A stretch of DNA of 64,000 bases from Coriolopsis trogii (taxonomy: Eukaryota; Basidiomycota; Agaricomycetes; Polyporales; Polyporaceae). Both the position numbers and the translations under genes were made by a program. The stretch lies in assembly GCA_020543525.1 (NCBI GenBank), contig JAHYIO010000001.1, forward strand, positions 2,294,001 to 2,358,000, given 5' to 3'. How positions within the stretch are numbered: position 1 is the stretch's first letter; every line of letters starts with the position of its first letter. Below, in pieces: positions 35,291 to 45,226 of the stretch. A model generated the notes under the pieces. It was not told the origin of the DNA. It made no database searches and saw only the letters and a program-made list of their open reading frames with translations.

Positions 35291-38200
35291 ATGCCTCCCC
35301 ACAAATCAAAGGCCCCCGCTGTCGCTGCACCTTCGACCGGTGAGCCGGACCCTGAGGCTCAGCCTGTTGCGGCGATGGAACCCGATGCTGGGGCCCCTGC
35401 TCCTCGCCGTACAAGGCCAGGAAACAAGGACAAGCATCTGGGATTTCGGATTCATATCCGTTGGAACCCTGCAGACCCACATCGTCCGCCTACACCCCCC
35501 CACGTTCTCCGTGCTCACGCTGCTGCTGCTGCCAAGGCAGAGGAAGAGACTCATCTGCAGCAGATTGCCGAACAAGATGTGGGTCTTGCATGGCTTGCCG
35601 AACTCAAGATGAAGACGCGGAAGCAGGAGAAGGCGGCCGATGCTGAGCATCGTGAGCCTCCTCCTCCTCCTTAGCCTACCCCAAGAAATACGAAGACGAA
35701 GAAAGCGGCCAGTACTGTTGACACATTGACCTCGAAGAACCTGCCATGTACATATCCTCCAGTAACAATTGAGACTCACTGTTCTGATAATACTTGGTCC
35801 TTTGTCCTAAAGTGCCCACTCAATGTATGCCCGAGCAATCCTCAACTGTTTCCAAGGGCAAGGGCAGAGCATTGCCCAACGTGAACGACTTGTTCTCGGA
35901 CATGTCTTCTAACGATGACAAGCCTTCTTCTGGTTAGTCTCCATGTGTCCGATGTATGTGAATAGAACCAGTCTCACATTGAGTACAAGCAGACAATGTT
36001 CCATTGAACAAGGCCACGCTGATCTTGGACGCTTCGGATGATGAGATCATTGAGAGTGAGGATAGTGGATCCGCTTTTGAGCCAGAGGAGGCCTCAGAGG
36101 AAGGAGAAGCCAGTCAAGCCAAGAACATGGAAGTTGATGAGGAGCCTCCTCAGCATCACGGCAAGCGCAAGACCAAGGTTAAAGTCTCTCGCGTGCGACG
36201 TGCTGATGTTGAAGCAGCAAGCGCTCGGGACGCGACCCCCATAGCCTCAAAGAGGAAGGAGCTTCCCAGCCCCCAGGAGACTCCTCACGCAAACGCGTAA
36301 GTCCCTTGAGCCCTCTCTCATACTGTGCCTCGAGCTCAACGTTGCACTGCTGCCTTCTCTGCTTTCTCTCATACTCTTCCACGTCCTCTCTCACACCTCT
36401 CTCTCACAACTCACACTAATATCGCTCCATCTACCCAGCAAGAAGGCCAAGAATAGCGCAGTGATGGGTGGACTGCGCCCAGAGTTCGTCTCTCACTTCA
36501 AGACTCCTGCCCAAACTCCCTGTCCACAAACTGCTACGACACCCCTGGCTGCTGCCACCTCTTCTCAACCTCTCCGTGTCACGGTGACTCCTCATCACGT
36601 GGCTGCCGTCCGCAACAACCTCAATGCTGCCACTGTCTCCCCTGCCCGCCCGGACCTACTCATCGCTGGACCGTCCGATGTTGGCGTGGGTCTTCAAGAA
36701 TACGGTGGCATATTCGAGGAACATGACGACGTCGAGCGAGCCAGCCTCCACACAGACAATGCTCCGCCCGTTGCCGCTCTTGCAACCGGAGGCGCCAGTG
36801 CTGAGCCGTCGACGGGATGCATGGTTCGACGTAGGGTAAGTGTCTGGCTTCAATCTGGTGGTATTGCTCTCACATCCTTGCAGCATGATCTCCTCACTCG
36901 AATCACGCATGTTCGTCCAAGCAATGCTGCTGAGGGGCCGGTGAAGAAAAAGGTCCCTAAGCATTTCACACTCAAGGATATCGAGGATGCTGCTATGTGT
37001 ATCGCATACTCAAACCGACTCCACCCCCTTGTCATGGCTCTGGCCGGCCTGCAAGAACCCTTTCAACCTCTCTCTCTTGAGACTCATCAACACGCCTTCA
37101 ACCTTGCATACCCTACGTCTACTTATCAGGTGGCACCAGACAATGAATTCTACGACCTGGTAAGTTCTTATCTATGTCTCCCAGAGAATATCATTCTCAC
37201 CCCTGGCGCAGATGAGTCGCAGTGTATCAATGTGGTAGAACAGGTTCCAAAAGCACGCTCTAGAGCTTGTCAATGCCGTGTTCGGACAACCTGATTTGCA
37301 AACCCGTGAAGCCCGTGCTGCTTATGTCTGTGAGCAGCTCGGATTGTCTGATGACCTGCTCGCGCATTACAAGATGGCTACAGAGTTCACGGACCGCAGG
37401 GATGGGCTTGACCTGGGTCGGACCGGGGTCAAGAGGGGTCAGACCCAAGGTCAGACCCACAAGGGTCAGACCGGGGGTCAGAGTCAATGCATGCCACCGT
37501 GGGAGTGTAGGACATTTAATGAAGCCTCAGGCTCATCGCACTCATCCCCACAGCGGGACTGAGGAAAATTCTGGAGCCATTGCTCTCGCGTCACGTGTTG
37601 ATCCTCGCAAAATGGTCAGACCCGGTCGGACCCATGGGGTCTGACCGGGGTCAAAGGTCAATGGGTCAAGGGGTCCAACATTGACCCGCCCATCTCTGAC
37701 GGACCGTGACCCCATCAAGAACCTCTGTGCGCCCGTTTTGTGGAAGATTTACAAGAATGGGAAGCGTCGTATACGTCGTTATCATATATTTAACCTTAGT
37801 CATTCCCTCAGATGTATCACAAGATCCAGGGGAAATATCAGGGCAAGGAGATGCTGAACGTCCTCGGCTGTGTCCACTTCCATGCCCTCAACAAGCTACC
37901 TCATGATCTCCGCGATGCCGTTGATGCGATGCCCAACTCCCGACCTGTGGGTGCGCTCATATTGAGTGCCCTAGCCGTATGTTATCACGATCTGATCCTG
38001 CTGTCTACATTCACTAATGCACGCACGACCAGGTTGAGTTTGCCCTCAAGGCCTGGCGCACTGGTGTGAAGGTGCTTCCAGCTAACAAGGCCGGGGAGTT
38101 CTCCGACTCGAAGTTTGACAACATTATTGCATATGACTCGCGGCGCAATGCGTACGTACAGACCAACACTGTGACGAGTATTTATGAGAAGGCATGCGAT

Positions 38201-38341
38201 ATGGACAACAACCAATGGGATGCCTTAGAGGCTACCGCACAAGCATATCTCCGTCAACATCATGAAGCTGCTCAGCAAGCAAAGGTTTATGCCATTGAAG
38301 AAGCGTGTCCCCCCGACTTTGCGTCATCAGACCGCAAGTGA
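35291..38341 (+). pseudogene. Transposon-associated gene of unknown family (DUF6532-like?), disrupted
   Basis: A plus-strand multi-exon gene. It starts MPPHKSKAPAVAAP at 35291. An acidic, Lys/Arg-rich middle follows (ILDASDDEIIESEDSG, then GKRKTKVKVSR at 36004-36190). The helical C-terminal part includes EFYDL, RFQKHALELVNAVFGQ, YVCEQLGLSDDLLAHYK, VLGCVHFHALNKLP, LSALAVEFALKAWRTG and a stop at 38339-38341. The C-terminal part loosely recalls the basidiomycete DUF6532 family; I am not sure. Breaks: in-frame TAG at 35672-35674 with coding-like sequence after it, TAG at 37236-37238 just before RFQKHA, and a 302-bp MITE inside the exon at 37397-37698. Outside the MITE the flanking codons are continuous. 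Confidence 0.55.
37389..37706 (+). mobile_element. hAT-like MITE, copy 1, with 8-bp target duplication
   Basis: A 302-bp element at 37397-37698, flanked on both sides by the identical 8-mer ACGGACCG (37389-37396 and 37699-37706). Its ends are inverted: CAGGGATGGGC on the left and, read on the other strand, CAGAGATGGGC on the right (10 of 11 match). An 8-bp duplication and CAGRG-type ends are hallmarks of the hAT superfamily. No coding capacity. The interior has a small tandem expansion of GGGTCAGACC-like words. It sits in an exon of the unknown-family gene. A related copy lies 2 kb downstream in the same orientation. Confidence 0.88.
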
Positions 38342-38895
38342 GGGGGCACATGGCATGTTCTCCACCAGCTACCATGTCATCGTACGTTCACATTCTCACA
38401 CAGCTGTGCTGACTCACTGCCATCATCAGGTTGCATCCATACCCTTTTGTACTACTGTTCCTCTTACTATTCCATCACTTGCTCTACCGGACACTCCCCT
38501 GTTTCCGACCTAGGTCACTCATTCCCTATGCTCTTTTTCACTGCATCTGTTGCAAGTTCCCTCCATCACTCCTTCACATCCCACTCTGACCTATTCTGCG
38601 GTAAGCTTGCATATGATTTATGTGCGGTTGTCAAGCTCATAGATATCCAGGAATACACACTGTCGCTACTCGGTTCTTTTATTTATTGTTCTTAGGTCAG
38701 TACGCTTGTGATCCCTTACATGGTGACCTGACACTCGCTGCACTGTAGGCTTACAATCTGCATGATCATATACCTGTGGCCTCTCTTGCACTATAGCTTG
38801 TAGCTTTGAGTGTGCATGTTTGTTATTCTACATATACTGGTCCAATATACCCGCGTTTTTGTGACCGTATGCCATCGCTGTGTGCATGGGCGTTG
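38342..38895. other. Spacer after the disrupted gene
   Basis: About 550 bp with no recognisable gene. C/T-rich patches are the only visible feature. Confidence 0.4.
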
Positions 38896-39092
38896 AACTT
38901 TTGAGTGCTAATGCGGTGCTATACCGCGCTCTTACGTAGCTGCTATCAGCAGTGCTTATGGTGCTATCATGTTAGCACTCCATGCTTGAGAAAGCACTGC
39001 CAGTGCTATAAAAGCTGGGCCCCGGTGCTACCAAAGCACCAGTAGCACCAATGCTTCCGGTGCTTCAGGCCAAAGTGACAGAATGCTGATGT
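38896..39092 (-). repeat. GGTGCT/AGCACC array, copy 2
   Basis: Many GTGCTA, AGCACC and GGTGCT words, ending GAATGCTGATG at about 39081-39091, which is the inverted form of the CATCAGCATTC box that opens copies 1 and 3. Confidence 0.6.
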
Positions 39093-39403
39093 GGTCTGTC
39101 GCACTCATTACCTCTAACCCCTTACTCTTCGACACACTTCCCATTTGTTGGCTACACCCCAGGCCCAGAATTAGTTGATCACGCTGGAACTGTCGATGGG
39201 ACAGGGAGGAAGAGGGACTTTCGATGTGTGCATCCTTGGACGGACGGTTAAAAACTGGTCACAAATAAGTTAAAGACTGTTATTGACCGTTAGTAACTAA
39301 TAGGTTATTAACATGTCACAAAGTCGGTCATTAATAGCCTGTCAAGTGACCAGATTATTTAATGGTCGGGTCACAATTAAATTCATTTTTGACTCTACCC
39401 TAG

Positions 39404-39693
39404 CAGGGATGGGCTTGACCTGGGTCGGACTGGGGTCAAGAGAGGTCAGAGTCAATGTGTGCCACTGTGGGAGTCTAGGACATTTTATGAAGCCTCAGCT
39501 TATCGCACTCATCCTCACAGCGGGACTGAGGAAATTTCTAGAGCCATTGCCCTCGCGTCACGTGTTGACCCTCGCATCACATGTTGACCCTTGCGTCACG
39601 TGTTGACCCTTGCAAAATGGTCTGACCATAGGGTCTGACCAGGGGTCAAAGGTCAATGGGTCAAGGGGTCCAACATTGACCTGCCCATCTCTG
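39404..39693 (+). mobile_element. hAT-like MITE, copy 2
   Basis: 290 bp, closely similar to copy 1 from end to end: starts CAGGGATGGGCTTGACCTGG and ends CCCATCTCTG. Differences: it lacks the GGGTCAGACC expansion of copy 1 and instead has three tandem units of about 20 bp around CACGTGTTGACCC (about 39555-39615). No clean 8-bp target duplication is visible (TACCCTAG on the left, ACTGCCAG on the right), so it may be older or its flank may have been rearranged. Confidence 0.8.
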
Positions 39694-40409
39694 ACTGCCA
39701 GTGTCCAGCATCCCCCAGTCTAGATTATTGCGCGAACGAAGCTTTAGCGTGCCTGCCTGAGCGCAACCGGCTCGGGGGACCCCCAAGCACAGCAAGGGAG
39801 GGGAGGGAGCGCAAATGGTAGGCCCTCTTCACGCAGAGTGGGGAGGATACAACCTGGCCACTGACACTGCTCATGGAGGAGGGGTAGCCACTCTGAGGAG
39901 GATGCCTGCATTCGCAGGTGTTCCACAAGTGTGCCTACTGTACTCACGAAGTCTGTCTGAGGGGACGGTTGTACATCACAGTGCACACTGCACAGTGTGT
40001 CACAGCTTCGTATGTTGTTGCAAGTGTTGTCGCTGCTGGGGGAAGACTGCGCGGGCAAGACTTGCGTTATAAGAATTAGCGCTGAGCAGACTGGTGCAAG
40101 GGCGAAGCATGGGGGTAGAATGCAACGAGTATGTATGAAGGGATGTGAGAATTAAGTATCATGTACATTGAGTAGCCCACAAGAAGGAAGTAATGTGGAG
40201 GTGACTACACATAGCAGCCATTTGCGGATCGTGAATGCGCACTTCCAGCGGGGCATCCGGTAGGGAATTGTTCCATCCATTGTCAAGAAACCATCCATCG
40301 GATAGCACAGAGGGAGATGAGAGGGCATCACTGAGCATGGCGGACAATTTGGAGGGGATGGGGGTAAGGAGGCAAACTTTGTGATGGCAATATGCTTGTT
40401 GGGGCATCC
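39694..40409. other. Spacer, no convincing gene
   Basis: A minus-strand frame at 39744-40058 contains a Cys-rich piece (HEQCQWPGC) reminiscent of the finger at the start of Plavaka transposases. No further homologous part was found next to it. Confidence 0.3.
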
Positions 40410-40552
40410 ATCAGCATTCTACATGGTGCTCATTCTGGGTGCTCAACAGGAGCACTGGTGCTTAGCTGCAGAGCACTGTTGTTTTTAGTATGAGCACCAG
40501 TGCTCAGCGGAGCACCAGTGCTCCGCATATATGCGAGTGCTCCGGGGATTAT
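40410..40552 (+). repeat. GGTGCT/AGCACC array, copy 3
   Basis: Opens with ATCAGCATTCTACATGGTGC, then GGTGCTC and GAGCACCAGTGCTC words up to about 40540. Same orientation as copy 1. Confidence 0.6.
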
Positions 40553-42217
40553 TGGGTCATGATATGGGAGCCCAAACAATGCATATGATAGTCAGATATA
40601 TTGCATATGTAACTACCTAGATAAAATGTTCACAGAGGAAATAGACAGTACTGTCCAATAACAGAGATGAGGACGAGGAGAGGCACAAGTTGGATACCTC
40701 GTTGCTCTTGTTGTTTTCGTCCTCGAAATCCTGACTCGTCACTGCTGCAAGGGCTGCGAGGAGTCAGAATGGTCGTTCTCGCAGCCTCTGCAAGGGGACA
40801 CCTATGCGTGCCTCAGTCCTTGTGAATGTGGGGATCCCAACTTGCCTCATCTGCCACGACTTCATTGTAATGAGCACAAGAGAGAAAGGGGGGCAGGAAA
40901 CAAGACAATCAGAAGAGAGGAGGTTTTGAAAAGATACGAGGAGGAGAGGAGGAGATTTGCGCCCTTAGCCCTCACGTACCTGGTCATCGTTCTCTTCACC
41001 CTCCAGACCCTTGTGATCCTTGCTGTCCTTCCCCTCGTCACTCTCCTCTATGCTCTCCTCTTCACTGTCTTTGCCATCCTCGATGTTTCTGCTCGCTGCA
41101 ATCGGGTGCTCGTTGGCAGCCTTGCTATGCCATCTCCAATGTTCTTGTCCTATGTGTAGTTGGTGTCTGCAAAGGTAAGTAGTGGTCGAAAGGCGTCGTC
41201 ATCCATGCAGAGACACTTCCTGCTCTCTGGTGGTCGTTGTGCGACTTGTTGTGTCTCGAGCTAGCAGCTAGGAAGGACGAGAGAACAGTATGTCCGAGGA
41301 CCAATGTCGTGCCATGAGTTGCGATAGTAAGCGCTAGAGCACATAGGTGTGGGAAGTTATGAGCGCTCGAAACTTGAACGACGCGCACTGGCGACCGATC
41401 CTTATCGATCCCTCTTCTCTCTACACTCGCAGGTGCTAGTCTTGCTTTCATTTTCGCTCTCTAGTTTTGCTATCATGCTATGCCTGGTTCTCTTGGTCTC
41501 TTTGTATCTCATTCTCTCGTTTGCTCGGACTCTTGTTATCTCTGGCTCTCTGGCAGCTCGCCCGGTCTTCACATGTCGCCGTCGTAGTGGCCTTGCCTCT
41601 GGGAACTTGGGACACCCCGCAGACGGATCTCTTGTGCTCTTGCCGACCTCGAGCACCCAAATGTCGACTGTGAGCTTATCACAGACCCGTTTGTATCGTA
41701 GCAGTAGCCCCCCACCAGACGAGGGCCACCAATGACAAGACTTGTAGTTGCCATACTAGGACCATATGACGGGTATGGTGCTCCTGCCGTTCCGGAAGCC
41801 CATAGTTACATACAGGCTCAGGTTTGGGTGGCTGTCAGAGTGCGAGAACAAGGTCTGCTTTCACTTTGCGTTTCCCCCGTGACTGATGATCACTCCGATG
41901 ACAGACCGAGTGTACGTGCCGATGGCGAGCAGCGATGGGCAACTGTGTCTCCGCCCAGGACCGCAAGGCATAGCTCCGCTCACAGGAGATAGATAAGTAG
42001 GTCAAGTGCGCTGCCGCTGAGCGCGCCTGCTCTGACTGCAAGTAAGGTACGTTCTAGTACATGCTCCATCCTATACATACCGGTCTGCTTAGGATAGACA
42101 TTGTTTGTGATCATGTTATATGTCATAATATCATATTTTCACCCTATGTATAGTGTGCATGTGTGATCCGCAGATCCTATAGGTGTGCTCTGGCTAGTAT
42201 TCTATGAGCGGTAACAA
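40553..42217. other. Long spacer in the insertion, no assembled gene
   Basis: About 1.7 kb. On the minus strand at about 40975-41095 there is an open, strongly acidic exon-like stretch (SEEESIEESDEGKDSKDH) ending at a GTACGT donor. It recalls the acidic part of the disrupted gene at 36004 but is not alignable by eye. The plus strand of the same bases gives a spurious hydrophobic frame. No complete model. Confidence 0.3.
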
Positions 42218-42374
42218 CTGCTGAGCACCGGTGCTTTGCTAGGAGCACAGGTGCTCAGCGGAGCACCCTAAGTGCTTCTCCGAGCCAGGCCCCTGTGCTC
42301 CCTGGAGCACCGGGAGCACCATGAGCACCAGTGCTCCTGGTGCTCCTGGGCATATTGACGGAATGCTGATGTCC
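42218..42374 (-). repeat. GGTGCT/AGCACC array, copy 4
   Basis: The densest copy: consecutive GAGCACCGGGAGCACC and GGTGCTCCTGGTGCTC words, closing with GAATGCTGATGTCC at 42361-42374. Same orientation as copy 2. Confidence 0.62.
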
Positions 42375-42693
42375 CTCCGCGTGTTAGCAGGGATCTGCTG
42401 GGTCACAGGCATCCGCACATAGCGGGTCTGAGTCAGGAGTGCTCGAGAGACGCAGCGAGCATCTCTCCGAGTACATACTTGAGAGCACTCGCGAGATGCA
42501 GTCAGTGTCTCGCTGAGTATACTCGAGAGACACCCGCACACAGCCTTTGAGCACCTGTAAAATAGGTTTTATGATTATTTGTTTCTGCTATCATATTGGC
42601 CTTGAAGACTTAATTGATTGACGTAGCGTAGCAACAACTTATAGTATTGGACTGTGTAACTACAAATACTACATGGGTATGATTATCGTCGCA

Positions 42694-43041
42694 GACAGAC
42701 TCTACTGCCGCATTAGCAAACCTCTATGAGACCCGAGGACTCTTTCCATACGTCCCTAGTACAGTTCGGACACCTCTTTGGCTATGGCGCAACATACTAT
42801 TCCTATCTCTTCGATCGAGTCATCGCGTCTAAGGTGTGGAGGAAGCTGTTCGCACAAGACCCTTTAGATAGGGCGGTAGGAGAGCGTTACAAACAGAAGG
42901 TCCTGTGATTTGGAGGTGGTAAAGATCCATATGCGGATGGTGTACTTCTGGATTCCTCGGAGCTGAAGAATGGAGACGCGTATGCAATGGCTGAGGAAAT
43001 GGAGGATCGAAGACGAAATTTCCATGTCAGGGTGGCACTAG
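42694..43041 (+). pseudogene. Broken second copy of the MIP 3' end
   Basis: Corresponds to the last roughly 115 codons of MIP. It begins [20 protein letters not shown], then after a small deletion that removes the GTAWQT region continues [19 protein letters not shown] and [18 protein letters not shown] interrupts VL-FGGGKDP (42906-42908). Another frame change follows before WRIEDEISMSGWH and the stop at 43039-43041. The copy keeps the original stop region but has no upstream MIP sequence. It differs from the intact MIP at many silent and replacement sites (roughly three quarters of bases agree by eye), so it is not a recent duplicate. It ends about 165 bp from the HD2 stop codon, where a complete MIP would sit in other Agaricomycetes. 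Confidence 0.88.
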
Positions 43042-43207
43042 CCATGTAGTGGTACATATAATGACATCGTGGCGACGACTACTGTGATAGATGATACGAT
43101 AATGATATGCAATGTGGGATAACAGACGGACGCAGCAGAGCAATACAGAAGGGGAGAAATGCAACCAGAGTACACATAGCAATGAGAAAGCATGGTTCAC
43201 CAAAACA

Positions 43208-45000
43208 TCAAATACTGGTCAGATCAGCATAATTGCCTGTGATTTGGGACTGCAGCCCGTTCGAGCTTTTCTCGCAGGCAACGTCTCCAAGACTCCACAA
43301 CATGATATCATCCGACGCTCGCTGTCCCAAGATGTGAGGGTACGTTAATGCTTGAACATCATTGTCCAATGCATAGAGCACTGGAGATGGAAAGCCACTC
43401 GTGGGTAGAAGAGGCGGTGTGGGTAGGGGTGATTCTGCGTCGCTCGTCAGGGATGCGGATCGCGTCGAGACACATCCGACCTCATCCGGTGAAGTCCTCG
43501 ATCGCGCTGTAGGGTTCTCCTGGTATCGCATTGGGTGTTGAGGAACGCGTCGTGGTAGCGTTCGTTTCGCTTTCCGAGTGGGCAAGTGGACGGAAGGACA
43601 TTGTGGAATAGGAGATGTTGCGACCAGGACTGAGCGCTTGAGACACTGTCCTTGACCAAGGGAGCGACGATGGAGCAGCGGCCCACTGAAGTCCGGCTGG
43701 CAATATGACCGGCGGCACGGCGATGACATCGCCAACCACTTGATCAGGGCGGGATGTGGGGCTCGGGAGCAAGGCGTAACGAAATCGACGCAGGTCTTCG
43801 CACGCACGTGCGGCGCTATAACCTTCGACTCCGGCTCCTCATCAGCGATCGCGAGATTGGCGAAACGTGATATCAACTCGGATACATCTAGCGCGGGTGC
43901 AGGAAGCACAGGTGGGGTTGTGGTGCAGCGGATCCAGGGCAGTTCAAATGTAGGACGCTCGAACGGATCATAAAGGGGAGGAAAAGCCGTAGGGAAGGCA
44001 TGCTCGGGCGTTTGGAAGTTGAATCCACAGCTAGGCAATTCGCCTGAACGTAGCGAAGGAACATTAGGCTGGTAATGCGATATTGTCGATTAGAATGACG
44101 AAAGTTCCTCAGTGACAATACTTCGATGTGCTTACCGGACAAGCTGGTGAAGAGTCTGTACTCTCCTCTTCGTCCTCGGGCAGGAGCGTTTCGGAGTTCT
44201 CCAGGGCATCCGCAAGCGGGGCGCGAGATGTTCTAGTCTTCACAGCTTTCCCATCCCGCTTGCATTTGTTACGACGGTTCTGGAACTTTACAAAAGATCC
44301 GAAATGCTCAATGTCAAGCCCCAATTTAATGGAAACTGAGCTGGACGTACCCAGACTTTGACCTGCCGCAACGTCATGTCACACTTCGAGGCAAGCTCGA
44401 GCTTGTCAAGTCGAGTCGGGAACGCATTGACCTCGAAGGCCTGTTCCAGCATAGATGTTACGCCCTGGGCGAGGTTAGTTCCAATGATGGAAGAATATAC
44501 ATTAGACTTACTGGTTCAAATCGGGTCCTCTGCGAGGACGAGCGACAACGTTTGTATAGGCTCCGCGCTTTGATGTAGCGAGGGACGAACTCTTCAAGGA
44601 TGTAGGAAGTCCATTCTCGTACCGTCCTCGTGTAGATAGTAAGGTAAGTGCGATTGACGACGGTAGAGTCTTGGAAAAGCTCTTCGAATGAAGATCGACG
44701 ACGATTATAATCCGTCTCGCACAAAGCTCTGAGCTTCGCAATGGCTTGGGAAAGAGCATCTTGGATACAACGCGCGGAAAGGGCATCAACCCCAGCATTG
44801 ATAAGCCGTGGAGCTAGCGAGTCTGTTGGGGGGATGGGGAGTGTTTGGGAGAAAGGCGAAAGCGCGGTAGATGAGGGGGAGCACGAGCTTGACACAGTTT
44901 GAGAGTATTTCCGAGCAGAGTCGCGAAGGATAGAACGAGTGCGTTCCAAAGCAGCCAACATCGTAGTAATCCCGGTACGTGTAGGGGAGATCAGGTTCAT
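43208..45000 (-). CDS. HD2: HD2-class mating-type homeodomain protein
   Basis: Four exons (45000-44512, 44464-44351, 44285-44136, 44068-43208) sum to 537 residues. HD1/HD2 heterodimers between mating partners form the transcription factor that controls dikaryon development. The N-terminal part (MNLISPTRTGITTMLAALER) is the expected recognition region. The homeodomain lies at about residues 150-210: RTRFEP, SMLEQAFEVNAFPTRLDKLE, MTLRQVKVWFQNRRNKCKR. The WF/QN recognition helix is split by an intron exactly between W and F. The Asn and Arg of WFQNRR are intact. A Ser/Pro-rich tail follows. The minus-strand frame extends upstream of 45000 but has no earlier ATG. It is divergent from the HD1-like gene. 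The gene looks fully functional. Confidence 0.92.
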
Positions 45001-45226
45001 GGGGATGTGTGAATAAGTGGGGGGACGAACAATAAGAGGCACTCGTGGGAAGTTGAATGTTTACATCAGTTAATCCCAATTGTCCCTTCGCCCCAAAAGG
45101 GTTGACCTCCTCGGCGTCTACTCATCTCACACCAGCCAGCCTTAACCTGATCCTCTTTTCAACTCACGCATTATCCTCCTTGTTTCAGGTATCGACCACT
45201 GCACTGTTCGCTTAGGCCGACTTACA
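45001..45226. promoter_or_regulatory. Divergent HD2/HD1 intergenic promoter
   Basis: Only 226 bp separate the two ATGs, the standard arrangement of paired HD genes. All control sites for both genes should be here. No specific binding site is claimed. Confidence 0.6.

Noticed and set aside
35306..35779. 157-codon minus-strand frame
   Set aside because: Shadow of the first exon of the disrupted plus-strand gene.
40842..41159. Plus-strand hydrophobic frame as a membrane protein
   Set aside because: It begins at TTG, not ATG. The hydrophobic part is the complement of a CTC/GAG-rich acidic stretch.
42694..43041. A second functional MIP gene
   Set aside because: Only the last part is present, with a deletion, a TGA and frame changes.
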